Positions 10,917 to 24,710 of a stretch of 64,000 bases of DNA are shown here, in pieces. A program made the position numbers and the translations under genes. The notes below the pieces were generated by a model. It was not told the origin of the DNA. It made no database searches and saw only the letters and a program-made list of their open reading frames with translations. Source of the stretch: Mya arenaria (Eukaryota > Mollusca > Bivalvia > Myida > Myidae); contig NC_069133.1 of the NCBI RefSeq assembly GCF_026914265.1, positions 8,067,937-8,131,936 on the forward strand, read 5' to 3'. How positions within the stretch are numbered: the first letter of the stretch is position 1; every line of letters begins with the position of its first letter.

Positions 10917-13900
10917 CTCCTCCCTGTTTAAATTTGTACGGTTTAAATCCAGGGTGCCAAAATGATTGCAAACCAACCTTTTGATTAATAGGTCCAATGT
11001 ACATAACAGTTCCTTTATCAGCCATTGCATTAACTTTTTCTAGGTTTTTGTTCCAAAACCGCCCCCACCTCGACAAAATGAAGACTTATTATATGACAGC
11101 TTATACTAAGTCACTATCATTGGCACGATGTTGCGCGGGAGTGTGCACTACATATATACTACTCCTTTTAGTTGGTAGAATTATTGTATCATGTCATGAT
11201 GGATATCCATCCCTTTTCATGTAGAACAAGGACATGGTCCGGATTCAAGAGTCTCAGGACTTTGTCCATAACCTCTTGCTGAGCTACCCCGTTACTTTTC
11301 ATTCACTGGGTAATCTAGTCCAATCTCCCACAGAGCTTTTGCCCCAAGAAGATCCTGTGTGCATATTCCAGATGCTCGGGTGTAGCCCTATGGCTAACAT
11401 AGTAGCTAGTTCTGCAAATGGATAACTGAATGGATCACAGAAGTAAACGACCCCGCCTTTTACCGTAACATGAAAATCTTGATCTTAAGGTGCGGCCTCT
11501 TGAATACCATGAAGATTATTAACCTTCTTCCCAGCGAACGCTGCTGTTCGATCAAGGTGAGAATCCCAGTTGCTGGTAGTTCCTGGGGATGAAGGAGTCC
11601 AATCTTCTCTGTTCTTTGCTGTTTGAAGACTGCTACCAGCAGAAATGTTTTGAATTCCCGTGCTTCTTTTACCTGTTGTTTTCTCATAACCCCTATTTCA
11701 TTCCTAATAATGTCTGGGAGACCCGTGTGGTAAGATTGGTAACAGCGTGGCCATCGTCTAGCAGATGCAAATATCACATGACGACGCGGTGATTTCCTTG
11801 TAGGTACAGATATAGCGGCAGGGGCTTTAGCCCCCACCAACAATTCTGACACCCGACTGTTAAGAAGTGCTTCCACTTCGTCGTAGTCAAAGTCCATAAA
11901 GGGGTCAATTGTACCGGACTCCATCTTTTGCGTTTTTGCACTACAATAATTACACGATTGTAATGCATTAATCTGTAATCTTTATCATAAATATGAGTTA
12001 AATTATAAACACATTGCCTCTGATGCCACCAACTGCAACCGCTGTCGATTACGCTGTTTTTCGTTTGCCTGCTAAACCTGTAGCAGCAGCTCCAACTGTT
12101 TTTCCGACGGTAAGCCACTAAACATCAGTGTATTGGTCAGCCTACGACCTGATCTGTAGCTTTGTGTGTCATTTAAAAAGAGATTTAAGCATTATTAAAA
12201 ACCAAATATCATTGTATTTATCTTTGTTTTTTCTTATAAAATCAGACATATTGGTCAAACCAGAGCTTCTGAATGGGTGATGCATACAAATAACCCATGA
12301 AAACACTTATTACAAATATCACATTGGATCATGAAACGATCCTACCAAGGTTGGCGACAAAAACAATACAAGGTTCCGTCCTCGACAACTCGAACTACAT
12401 CCTGTGTTGGATTTTCTCGCCATGAAATGATCCATGCCGGCAAGCACCTGTCTTAACAGGGCTTTAGACGGTCGTGATTGACCGCAAAAGCTGACTTAAG
12501 CATTTTTACTCTGATATATTCTTCTCTATGATTGCCAGGCCCTTTCAGGGAGCCAAGAGCTTGTTGCACTTACCAATTACCATAGCAGTGTCCAACAGAT
12601 ATATTACATCACCTTCCTCGTATGTCCGCTGTAGAACACGCACATCATTATACCTCTCAATACGTTTATAAAAGGTGTAAAGGATTGTCGAGTCACTTCA
12701 GATGCAGCTTTCATGTTCTTCATTTTCATCTGCATACAGCCAGATACCCTTCTTTTGAGGGAACATCAAATATGCTAGAGTATTGATTTCTCTACCTTAC
12801 ATGAGCTTGTTCGATGTGAACCTCGTACTTCGGATTAACTGCACTGCGAAATGCTCCTACTATTTGTTGCAGATACAATTGATTCTTTGAATCTCGAATG
12901 TAACAGCGAACAGCATCTATAAGCTACCTGTTATATCGTTCGACTTGTACGTTAGCCGATGGACGATATTATATTGTTGTTGATTTGTGAATCTCAAGCA
13001 CCTCACATATTGCTGTCAAGAGGTATGACTTAAAATTTGTGGCCTGATCTGAGAAAAGCTGCAAATGATACCCAAAGCTAGAAAGGAATTGGTCTACCAC
13101 AGCTTTTGCTGTAACCTTACCTTGAAGTCAATATGCACTCTTTCCATAGGTACATCTTATTGATATTCCTGCATAGAGATTACTCCATGTTTGTCTTCTT
13201 TCTTTCGTTTTAATCGAACGAGTAGAGACGTAATTGACTATGCCATTGTTCATTTTGTACCAGTAGAATTTATCTTTTAAGCGTGCCTTTGTACGTGATA
13301 TGCTTTGGTGAATTAAGGATGGCAAAGCATGATGAATTTTATCAGATGAATTGCCATTTCACGCATAGTTTTAGGTATTACTAAATCTCTCGCATTACCT
13401 TCATTGCGTGTTATTTAGACCACACCTTTAATTAAAAAGAAATGCTTCGTATTCAACCAATACGCTTTTGTGCGTTGGTTTGCTAAGAAAATATTGTCTA
13501 ATTGGGAAAAACAGATGTAACCAACCATGTCATTTAAATGGCTAAATCACTGACCTTAGATTGTATTATCTTAGATATTCAATTTTTGAAATCCCTAGTA
13601 AGTCTAAATACCAACCGGTTTAGAAATTTCACATTGTGACAACTGTGGTTGTTTGAAATTGATTAGACAAGCTGAACATGGGCCCTAACCTTGAATGTTT
13701 TCCCAACAAGTAATGCTTCAACTATCGGTTAGATCTCACTTCAGCAAGGGATTCTTTCCTCGGTGTGCAGTAATTTTTCTGCTATTTTGTTAATGTATAA
13801 CAACCATTAGCTTCAACTTTCTCTTAACTGTTCTGGATCTGCAATAGTTCCGTACCAATTGCATGATCTGAGGCATCAGTATTTGGGATGAAATCACCTT

Positions 13901-14559
13901 GTATTTTTGGAAAAGCCAGCAGTGGTGGTGGTACTAATGTTTTTGTCACAGTCGTTTTGTTTTACATCCCCCCATTTGTATTTGTTTTTCCAAACTCATG
14001 CATATAATAGCGTTCCAGTCTGGAAATATTCTGAACGAAAGAACGATGATAATTTGCCAATCCCATAAAGGGTTCAGCATCTTTGGAACAGTATATGACA
14101 GGCCAAGTTGCAACGGTCTTGGTATCCTCCATCGGCATTGCAACGCTGCAGGACTTCTTGTAAGTTAAGGAGGTGGTCCTCGATACACCAACGAACTCAC
14201 ACGATTGCGCTTGCATATGAGTACCGGCGATGATGCCCATTTAGAGTTAGATTCTTTAATAACTCCCGATTGCAACATTTTCTGCAAATTGGCCTCTTCT
14301 TCTGCTGCAAAACATGGGCATGTGCGCCGTAACCTATGTTTGACTAGTTTTGCATCACCTGTGTCAATGTTATGCTGAGTTAATGATTCAAGGTCAAAAT
14401 CAAACTTTGCAAATACAACTGTTCAACTGTCAGATGTGCATTTTTTTACTAAATACCTGCTCAAGGTGTTCTGGCATTGCTTCACAGTTTTGATTCTCTA
14501 ATGGTATTTGTGTCCCAGGCATTTTAGCCCAGTCTACAATTAACATGACGCGGCCTGTC

Positions 14560-15420
14560 AGTCAAACTGGCCGCACGATACCCGACTGACCAATCAGCGT
14601 CCAGATTAGGCAGGGCTTATTAGGTGCCAGTTGCTATCCGCCATGACCTCCGACAATCTGCACTTATCAACAATAGTGTAATTACTCTGTTTTCAATTTA
14701 TTAAACACAAAATAGTTTTTATAACTGAGATATAGTAAAAACAAGGAAATTTATAATGCTGACATGTTCCCTTATTGTTGCTCAAATTATGAAAATATGC
14801 ATGTTTTAGAATTTGTTTTAAAACAAACTGACCTCTCGGCAGACTATTTCAACCCTCCACATTCTTAATGTGACCGTACAAATGATAATATATTTTTCAT
14901 TAGTCATAAAGCGAGAAATATCATTATGAGTATTAGTGTATAATATTGACGACATCTCTCGATTTATTTTTATTTTGAATTTGTTCACCTTCTTGTGCGT
15001 ATAAAATCCGAAACAATATACATTTGCTTTTAGGTTTACGAACTGTAAGTGAAAGAGACAATTCAGTTAATATGAGTTACATTCTTTTTATTAAATTTAG
15101 ATAAAAGATCAAATATCATGTAGCTGAAGGTCGCAAAACGTATATACGTTTAGATAAAACAAATCATCTTTGTGAATCATTGCATAAACATGTGCATTTA
15201 TAATGACTATGATCACTTCTTACTCCTACATGTATGCTTTTTGTAGAAGCAGTTTCGCATTTCATTTAATACGGATATTAATTCATTGAGATAATATTAT
15301 GTTAGTTATACTTATAATAATAATTCACTAAACTTGTATAAAAGGTGATTTTTAATGGAGAAAGGATGTTGGAGGGTCCTTACTGAAGGGTCACGTGACA
15401 CTGTAGGCGTAGCCTTATCG
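14560..15420. other. Noncoding block interrupting the LTR fossil
   Basis: About 0.85 kb of AT-rich sequence with no pol-like similarity separates the reverse transcriptase-like and upstream pol-like remnants. A nested insertion is possible, but no terminal repeats could be read with confidence. Confidence 0.35.
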
Positions 15421-17465
15421 TAATCGGTGTGGTGTCAATTACCTTGTCCATATCAGTTTTCAATTAAATCTCTTCTTACCTGTGTATATAAATCATCAAC
15501 TTCAGTATGACACCTTCAATTGGATAAGCTCTTCCAACCTCCTTACCTTTAGAGTGGAGTTGATACTTGTCAGTAGCATTAACTACACAAAGAACAAGAT
15601 GCTGACCACTACCACGATCAACTCTTGGGCCAAATACTGAATATTTTTCACGATGTTCAATGTAGTAATCAGGCAAGGTGGACTGTATGCTACAGTTAAG
15701 TCACAATGTACCTTTCAATTGCGTTTGTTGAAACCACTAGCCTTTTAGTCACAGCGAGCAATTACTGGATGCTCATTTCTATTTTCACAGCCCATAATGA
15801 TCTTATGACCAGCGTACAGAGTACAAAGTTTTCATGCCGATGTTCTTTATGGCATTGTCATGAAACAAACAATCAGCTCCAAAGGTCATATCTTGTTCAA
15901 TAGAGCTTAACAGATAGGGCAAACATAAAAAACTATCACCTGTTTTCATAAAATTTTACGGAGGGTTCTTCAGTTGAGCAAATATCTTGTCCGAGATCAT
16001 TGTTACCTCAGCAACAGCATCCACCACTGCTTCTATCTGTAGATCACCTATCCTCAACGGGATAGAAAGTGAAGACAGATATCAACAGAAAAATGCGTGC
16101 GTTAATTGCTGTTATAATGTCTGTATCATTTCTGTTTTAACATTGGGATGAGGTGCATCATCATTTTAATTAAAAACATTCACTTCTGGTCCCAGCTTAG
16201 TTGAAGCAGGTATGAATGGTGGAGCAATCACGTAGAACCAGAATCTAAACTTAGGGACAATTCAACATTTTTACCTGTTCCTGCAGGTCAATCGTTTGCC
16301 GAGATGCTTAATGCTCTGGCAAATCCCGAAAATTATCAGATGACAATACCTGAATCCTGTCAGACCAATCTACCAAAGGTTCTCCTTTTACCTGTGACGC
16401 TTAAAAATATTTGGCTTGCTCGGAAGCTGGAGGTTCTGCGCCAAACCTGCCCTCCATTTTATGGAGAACTTCACGATATATGATGCGAGTGTTTGATTTA
16501 TTCAATCTTGCATAACAATCCAATGCCTTACCTTTTAAGCATTGGAGAATACATATTATACACTCTTCCGCTGTCCATTGGAACGATTCAGCATTCTGGG
16601 TAAATTGCATTTCAAACGACTGCCAGTATAAAATTCCAATTGTTTTTGGTATTATTAACGCATTCTTGAACCTACCTTTTTTGTAGGCTGGGACCTGTGC
16701 AAAGAAAGTTGTTCACCTCTTTTTTATTGATTGTTGAGGATCATGTTTGTATTGACCGGGACCATTTAAACGCAACTCATCATGCAATAACTGCATTCTA
16801 GCTACGCCTTGGGCCGACGTGCTTAACAGGGGCATACTTACATCTGGATCCTGACGTGATAAATGTGTCAGGTTTCCAAACGCAACTTTGGATCCCCTTG
16901 TTGCTTCATTCCTCTCAATTTTGAAGGCCTGCTAACATTACCTTCATACGGGATATATCCCCATCAAGCTATTGATATGACATAGAGAGCCGATCAACAG
17001 CATCAACTTCGCTAATACAAGGTGAAAGCTCAGAAAGAACACTGGGCGTTTGTCTGTGGTCATTCCAAAACAAGTCCGTATTTGGTGTGAAGTCCAACTG
17101 GATCCGCCGGTATCTTAGACCGAAGAAGCATCTGCAATGATTCAGCAGTAAGATTTCCAAAATCATTGGACACAACTGTACTGGCAAGTTTATCACCAAT
17201 TCCAGGCACCAATTTTCCGTCATAAACTTCTTGAGACATTTTGAACAGGCCATTTTGATAAAATGAGATCGGATGGAGGAAATCAATTATCCAAAAAGAA
17301 AACCAGAAAGGACTATGTTATATAAAGAAAAAGATATAAATACAAATTTCCAAAACACCACGAGGTAAAATTTCAAAAGATTATTTTCGTTAAAAAAGGG
17401 TAAGTAGCGACCAATAACCATCTTACTATGGCACCACATCCACTCTTAAAGTATTCTAACTATAC

Positions 17466-17740
17466 GAATAGCTGTGGATTTAGCATTTTTTTTGTTAAAT
17501 TCAGTATTCAATCAGTTTCTTAAAAAAACACGTCTCATGGGGTCCAACGTGTTTGGTGTTTGCCGAATTTTAAGTCAGGGAATTGTGTGAAGCGGAATAA
17601 AATGGCGGTGTTCGAAGATATTTAGATGAGCGTCTGTCCGGTCCAGAGGTTCGTCACAAGAGAACATCACTTCTGTTTTGGTGTGCTTGGTAATCCTCCT
17701 TCCACAGAGCACTCAACAGTCTACCTATGTTTTCACTACA
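17466..17740 (-). repeat. LTR, right (5' end of the fossil element)
   Basis: Partner of the repeat at 10,750-10,916, in the same orientation, with an extra middle segment. It bounds the fossil on the side next to the gag-like remnant. Confidence 0.75.
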
Positions 17741-17989
17741 GGTAGTTGGTATGTCGAGTAGCATCTGTTTTGCTTCTCGGGTTTGGAATGGCATTTGTTT
17801 TCGGGAAAAGTGAACATGTTCTTAAATATTGTAAGTAACTCTACAAGGAAAGCCCGATATTGACGAGTTTGGTTGCGATTAGACAAAGTGATGGCCTTTT
17901 TAACTTGTTCATCTCTGCAAATATGGAAAATACAGAGGCAAGTCGTCACTCTTTACAAAGACTAAAAATAATAGTAAAAAATGCGGTGC

Positions 17990-18652
17990 GGGGTGATACA
18001 GGAATCCAGTGGATTTCACGTGAAATCGACTCAAAACGTGAAATCCGCTCCGAACTCATTCATTTTAATTAATAATAATTATTTTTTGTATACTTATTGG
18101 AATGTGCCTCGTGAAATGTTTATATTTCAAATTTTATTGAAATTTGTCAAAAAATGAAGAAGAGCAATTTTTCGAAAATAGATCGGAAATCGAAGTGAAA
18201 TACAGTTTTCGAGAAGTGGAATCCACTAATAACCCATTCATTTTGATTAAAAGATAATACTTATTTTTTAAATTTTGAAAAGTGCCCCATGAAGGGTTTA
18301 TATTTCAAATTGTCAAAAAAAATGAAGAAGTATGAGCAATTTTTCGAAAATTGATCGGAAATCGAAGTGAAATCCACTTTTAAAGACGTGAAATCCACTC
18401 ATAACTCATTTATTTTTAAAAAAATATTTCATTATGTTGAATAAATAATTGAAAAGGCTTCATTAACGTTTATATTTCAAATTTTATTCAAATTGATCCA
18501 GAAATAATAAAGTTGTAGACATATTTTGTAAAAAGATCGGAAATCGCAATGAAATCCAATTTCCGAGAAGTGAAATCCACATTTTGAGACGTGAAATCCA
18601 CTCTAGCTCATTTAGTTTCAATAAAAAAAAAGTTAAACAAATAATAAATAAG

Positions 18653-18704
<52 letters not shown>

Positions 18705-19605
18705 TGTGTTAACGTACAAACAATTATATTTTATTAATATTTAATACACCCTTCGTTGTATTTATTTCCTTATACTAAGAAGATTTCCTTCTCCAAAATT
18801 GGATTTCACTTCGATTTCCGATCTTTTTTCAAAATATTTCTTTAATTTGTTATTTTTCCGACCAAGTTCAATAAAATTTGAAATATAAACGCATTATGAC
18901 GCCTTTTTGCACCATTTTAAATAAAATTTGAAATATAAACCTATTATGAGGCCTTTTGCACTGACATGTTAAATAAAAAAAATATTTGTTACAAAATAAA
19001 TGTGTTATGTGTGGATTTCACTTCTCAAAAAGTGGATTTAACTCCGATTTCCCATCAATTTTCAAAATATTTCCAATTAAACTTTCTTCTTTTTTATCAA
19101 TTTGAATAACATTTCAAATATAATCCGATTATGAAGCCTATCTCATTATATGTTCAAAAAATGGGTGAAAAAATTAATGAGTAATGAGTGGATTTCACTT
19201 CTCAAAAAAGTGGATTTCACTTCGATTTCCGATCGCTTTTACTAAATACTTCTACAACTTTCTTATTTTTTTGACCAAATTTAATCAAATTTAAAATATA
19301 AAACGTTTATGAAGCCTTTACATTTAGTTGTTCAACAAAAAGAAATATTTGTTAAAAATAGATGAGCGGATTTCATTCTCGAAAATTGGATTTCATTTCG
19401 TTTTCCGATCTTTTTACAAAATATGTCTAGAACTTATTTATTGATCAATTTAAATAAAATTTTAAATATAAACATATAATGAAGCCTTTTGAATTATTTG
19501 TCCAACAAAAACAAACATTTGTTAAAATAAATGAGTTATGAGTGGATTTCACGTCTCAAAAAGTGGATTTCATTTCTCGGAAATTGGATTTCACTTCTGT
19601 TTCAT
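17990..19605. repeat. Inverted satellite around a (TGCG)n core
   Basis: Left of the core, units with GATCGGAAATCGAAGTGAAA and GTGAAATCCACT recur about every 180-190 bp (near 18,000, 18,190, 18,357 and 18,540). Right of the core, the reverse complement recurs (near 18,790, 19,010, 19,190, 19,370 and 19,530; AGTGGATTTCACTTC). The two arms form an imperfect inverted repeat of about 1.6 kb. Spacers share 'AAATTTGAAATATAAAC'. No coding frame is seen. Confidence 0.9.
18652..18708. repeat. (TGCG)n microsatellite
   Basis: About fourteen tandem TGCG units at the centre of the inverted satellite. Alternating purine-pyrimidine DNA of this type can adopt Z-form. Confidence 0.95.
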
Positions 19606-19619
19606 GTATAAGTAGTTGT

Positions 19620-20000
19620 AAAATAAATTATCAGCGTTAGATCAGTTGCTTTCTCAAATCGAATGCTTTATATACGAATTTAGTTAGCGAGAATATATCA
19701 CTAGTAGCATCAGTACACATTATATTATTGAAAAAATGAAAGCTAGTCCGGAACAATTCACGTCGTAAACCATCGTAAGAAGGACAGACCAGAAGAAAGT
19801 GGTAATCGTCTTCTATTACATTGTAACCTGTACTCGAGCATAATGGATAGAATCGAATTCCCCGTACAATATTCAAGTGTTTTTCTTTTTCTATCATAAG
19901 CGTATGACCTGAGCATCTTAAGTTTGCAAAACATTTTTTTCAAGGATATGGTAGGTCTATTGACAAATAACGCTCTGGGTCAAGAAGAGTTTTATAGTGT
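19620..20000 (-). mobile_element. LINE fragment, C-terminal part of ORF2
   Basis: The minus-strand translation carries the end of a non-LTR retrotransposon polyprotein: the DDYHFLLVCPSYDGLR motif typical of the C-terminal zinc-knuckle region, closing with a stop at 19,637. The upstream part (near 19,950) continues the similarity but is disrupted. It differs from the neighbouring copy (EDEYHFLFECILYNDIR), so it is a second copy or subfamily. Endonuclease and reverse transcriptase are absent. Confidence 0.75.
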
Positions 20001-20039
20001 TTTTAATGTTCAGCTTTTGGTGACGACTCTATATATTTT

Positions 20040-22285
20040 AAAAATTAAAAATGGCGGGCAGGTAAAACCTGTGTTTACAGGTAGAGTTTAAAAATATCGA
20101 AATTTACGTGTTTTAAAGTGTTTTTTAAAGGAATACAACATAAATAGTGAATTATAAAGGTGAGAGGAATATTAGCAGAGACTTATAATGGCTGAAAGTA
20201 GCGAAACATTATCGCAGTTGATGAACAATTCCCAAGAAATGGAAAATGAAGATATGTTTGGGGTTGATAGCCAGCAATGGCAACAAGTTGGGCAGAGCGG
20301 GAAACCAGTTGGGGCGAAGTCTGGGTTGTCACAGCGAAAACTCTAGTTATGTCAATAAAAACGCCTCAGGAATTTTTGATGATGTTGTGCGGAATAAAAG
20401 ACAGGATTTTTACTATAAGCTTAATTTATTTAGGCAAGATAATAATGAATTAAATAGGTTAGAAATGGTGCGAGCTAGGAGCATTTATAAGAAAAGCGTA
20501 CGGACCTTTAATTATGAAAAGGCAAAAACTAAAACAAATACGTTGTTACATGCACGTTTTAAGAATGCAATGTTGTATTGGCGATTATTAAAAGAATCTT
20601 CTGGTGTTAACTCACCTCAGAATATTTCTTTGAATTCTTTCACGGATTATTTTAAAGCGATTAACAATCCAGATGACAGGTTTGTTCAGGCGGATGAAGA
20701 TGTCATATATTTTAATGAAGTGATTCAGAAATTGAAATTGTACCAAAATATTGTTATTTGGAAATTGTGTTTACATCTGGAGGCTCCTTTATTGAATGCA
20801 TGAAAACATTGTCAGGACAAGCAAATAAGGCAATTTTTAAAATAAAGAAATACCTTCAAGGCTTTGTTAGCATATCGACTGAACATGTTTTAGATTTATT
20901 TGATAAACTAGTTAAGCCTATTTTATTCTATGGATGTGAAGTTTGGGGATTTTCCCGTGCGAACAACGTAGAAAGAATACATACTATGTTTTGCAAGAAT
21001 TTACTTGGTGTTAAAACTTCTACACAAAACGATTTTATATATGGAGACCTAGGCAGGATTAATTTTTATTCGATGAGATTAACAGTTATATTGAAATATT
21101 GGTTTAAGATATTTCACTGTAGTGAACGAAAATACATAAGTATTATATATAAAAGCATGTTAATTGAAATTGAAAATAATCCTGGTAAAAACAACTGGGC
21201 GGTTATGGTGAAAAACATGTTATGCACTTTCGGTTTTCAAGACGTTTGGATTGCACAGGGTGTTGGTAACAATAATAATTTTCTGAGCATATTTAAACGT
21301 CGAGTTAAGGATACTTTTATTCAAACTTGGTATAGCAGATTAGAAAACTCAACTAGAGCAACTTTTTATAAAGTATTTGCAAATTTTGAAATGCAGTCAT
21401 ATCTTAACCAAGTCAATATTCAGAAGTATAGAATAGCACTTACAGAATTACGTTCGTCTTCACACCGGCTCGGTATTGAGACTGGTCGATGGAAAAACGT
21501 GCCAAGAGCAGAACGGTTATGCGCTACGTGTAATAAGTTAGAAGACGAATATCATTTCTTATTTGAATGCATATTGTATAATGATATACGATGTAAATAT
21601 ATCAAGCGTTACTATAGAGAAAAACCAAGTATGTTCAAAACTATTCAGTTGTTAAAATCCAACAACGCAAATATGTGAGGAAATTAGCTGTATTTATCTT
21701 TAATGCTTTTGAAATAAGAAAGACACACACCCTAATCCAGGACAATTAAGGGAGACCTAAATTGTTGTGTTGTTGTTGTTGTTGTTGTTTTTTTGTTTTT
21801 TTTCTTAATGCTACTCGACCAAGATATTTAACCAGTTTCATCAAAATCTTTATTCACTATTAAGGTTATAAACATTATATTATTATCATATTGGTATGCT
21901 GAATACAGTTGTTGTCTTATGATCTGTCCATTTGTTTAAGAATTTCATTGATTTTATTTATTTTTGTTAATTTCGATCATGGGCCATTTGCTCGTAATTT
22001 AATATGTATATACAAGCGGAAGTATTCCCTATAATGGGTATACAACAGAGAAAATATTTCAAAGTTGATGTACTTAGAAAAGTATATTGAATCATACAGA
22101 TACAGTTGTTAACAATGCGATATAGATAAACCTATTTATAAATAATTAAATATGCTTCGCCATACATGTATACATAAGCTATTGTATTATGTTATGTAAT
22201 AATTTGATCAAGGGTCATATTGGCCTATTTCAAATATGTAGTGTGTTGTATGTTGCTTTTGAATAAACTTTCTTCTTCTACTTTC
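20040..22285 (+). mobile_element. LINE copy with its reverse transcriptase core deleted
   Basis: A short frame starts at 20,188 (MAESSETLSQ) and soon ends. From about 20,340 the translation resembles the linker between endonuclease and reverse transcriptase (ARSIYKKSVRTFNYEKAK, then YWRLLKESSG). After about 20,757 it jumps to the post-catalytic part (KPILFYGCEVWGF), so the catalytic palm is missing. The C-terminal frame (20,758-21,678) is long and intact and includes CATCNKLEDEYHFLFEC. A 3' tail follows to about 22,285, ending in CTTCTTCTA-type repeats. The element is not autonomous. The clade is not assigned. Confidence 0.8.
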
Positions 22286-22289
22286 TTCT

Positions 22290-24710
22290 TCTATATGCAT
22301 ACAAGTTCTGTAGGGAACAGTCTTTCAACCTGTTCGTGAACATTTTCACGAATATGTTTGGTTGGCCAACATCTTGCGCTATTAATATGTTTCCAAAAGC
22401 GTGTTCAAATATGATATTTTTAATATGTGTTGCCCAACTACCACGACCAGCATTATCCATATTCAAAAGCAAAATGTAACACTGACGTGAATATCTATTA
22501 CTGGTCATGTCCATCATTTTGATCCAATATCTAACACATTTTGGAAGATAAATTGTCAGCATTGGCAGTATATCACACTCGCTCGAAGCAAAAAAGTTTA
22601 AAACTGTTATATTTAGCCCACACAGTTTCTTACAGAAGTTATTATGCACTTTTGGCTATGTTCTGGCAGTATTTGTATCCCCAAATTTCGGACGAGTAAC
22701 ATAAAATTGGTGTTACCATAGAGTCGAATAGTTTAAACGCATCTTTGATATGAAAATGACCAAAATGATTTTGGTAGCGGAATATAACTGAAATTGCTTT
22801 CGTTGCTTGTTTTGAAAGATGATTGTTTGTCATAGTCCATCTTAATTTAGGCGTAAAAAGAGCCGAGGTACTTATATGATGACACAAGATCAATTTGTAT
22901 TTCCCTGTACCACCATCTTTCATAATGTCGCAACGTGCCCCCGTTTTGGAAAACTATTACTTTTGATTTGTCCGTATCAATGTTCATACTTGTGCTGTCA
23001 CAAAACCTATTGATAAGGTTTATTTGAGCTTGTAGATTACGGGCTGTATCTGCGAAACTAGCAACACCATCCGCAAACATAAACGCATATAAAATTCCCG
23101 TTCCCTCTGTGACGAATATTCCATTTGGTGATTTTTTTTAGTACGTTTATAAGATCATTCATTATGAGTGAAAATATTCCGGGCGACGAGATGCATCCTT
23201 GTTTGGTCTCTATTTCACAGGCACAAGTACTCAGTTAATCCACAAAATAGTTTTATAAACGATTCAAGATGCCCATACATTGATTTAAAAATATCTTTTA
23301 ATTTTCCACGAATTCCCAATCTGTACATTGACTGCGACAGTGTATTGTGTAAGCAACCATCAACTGCTTTAAGAAAGTCGACGTAAAATACATAGAAACG
23401 ACCGCCCTTTTTAGATAAGTATTTTTGTATCAGCGCTTGTAAATTAAAAATATTGTCAACCGTTGAGTATTTTTTCTAAAGCCTGACTGCGACTCGTCAA
23501 TAACTTCATTGATTTCACACCAGCATGTCAGTCTCTTCGTCAAAATATTCACAAATATTTTGCTGAGGCTGTTTAATAGTGTTATAGCTCTATACTTATT
23601 ACCCTCCTTTTTTGATCCTTTTTTTGTGTATCTGGGTAACTATATTTCTACTCCATTCAGGCAGAAACACTCCACGGTCATAAATTGTGTTAAACAGATC
23701 TAATAAGTATGTTTCAACAATGTATATTGTGTATTTATACATGTTCATATTAATACCGTCTATTCCCGAGGCACAATTTCCCCGAAGGCTCTTTTCACTA
23801 TCACGTAGTGCAGATACTGTGATTTGACTATTTACACAATCAGAGTTTCTTTCCCTTTCTAGTGGTGTCAAAATAGTACCATCAAGAGTGTCGTCAGAAT
23901 GTCTCGCTGAAAAGAGATCTTTAAAATAGTTGAATATCACCCAATATTAGGTCCGTGTCATCTTTTGGCTTTGCCTGAGCAGTTTTTATTTTTTTCCAGA
24001 ACAGTTTCGGATTTGATCTACTTTCAATTAACTCGACCCGGCGTTTGTTTTCAATAGATCGCTGTTTTAGCTTGCATGCATTTTTAAGATTTGTTTTGCT
24101 TGTTTGTACCTTGCTAAGTCATGTAGCGTGTTGGTTAATCTGTATGTTCTCAAATGTTTATATTTACTGCGCTTTTAGTCACTGCATTCGTTATCCCACC
24201 ACTCTGGTTGGGAATATGACCGGGGCGTATTACCAGCGCGTTTTTTTTCATGCATTCACCAGCTCTCTGATATGCAATTGTAAACTCTGATAGTTTTTTT
24301 TTCAATAACATTATACTTATTTACAAATTGCGCAAAATGTGTGAATTCATCCGTAAATTTTGTTAAAAATGTCTGTTTCATCTCTTCGTTCCATTTGTAT
24401 TGATAAGCGCATTTTAAAGTGTCTTGTGAAAGCGACACTTCTTCATTCGGTTTGCATGTAATACAGCACGATACTGGAAAGCATATTTGTTATAAACTTT
24501 ACGGTAAACAATATGACATCCGTAAACGTATGACAAATTCGTAAACAAATGGATATTTGACGATATCACTGATAAAATCCGAATGTCTTTTGAATACATC
24601 TTTCTTACTTTTAAGCAGTGTTTGATAATTGATAAAAACCAAGCCACAATACCCCTTGTTTATAGGAGATTTTTTATTATTGTTGGAAAAATGACCCTCG
24701 CGCATTACAA
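22290..24710 (-). mobile_element. LINE copy in opposite orientation, with degenerate reverse transcriptase
   Basis: Read on the minus strand from 24,705 to 22,290. It begins near the end of an endonuclease region, continues through the linker (WNEEMKQTF, PEWWDNECSD) and reaches the reverse transcriptase: N-terminal fingers at 23,599-23,940, a VDFLKAVDG stretch near 23,390, then FADGVASFAD at 23,080. The catalytic FADD motif reads FADG, and several frame breaks are present, so it is dead. The C-terminal part (22,278-22,923) matches the neighbouring plus-strand copy (IAQDVGQ versus IAQGVGN) and is cut off at the junction with that copy's tail. Same family, tail-to-tail arrangement. Confidence 0.8.

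Larger units (their letters stand above)
10750..17740 (-). mobile_element. Fossil Ty3/Gypsy-like LTR retrotransposon
   Basis: Similar direct repeats lie at both ends (about 10,750-10,916 and 17,466-17,740; GAATAGCTGTGGAT to CTATGTTT...CACTACA), the right one longer. On the minus strand, remnants run in the family order: gag-like near 16.4-16.6 kb, pol-like from about 15.7 to 13.9 kb including a reverse transcriptase/RNase H stretch, and an integrase-like zone near 12.8-13.3 kb. The part between integrase and the left LTR is unassigned. The element is clearly broken, with many breaks, and no full-length gene remains. The unequal LTRs suggest it is not recent. Family assignment rests on the reverse transcriptase and integrase remnants. 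Confidence 0.8.

Noticed and set aside
11460-11924. 154-codon minus-strand frame starting MESGTIDPF
   Set aside because: It lies inside the LTR fossil and has no recognisable domain; not treated as a host gene.
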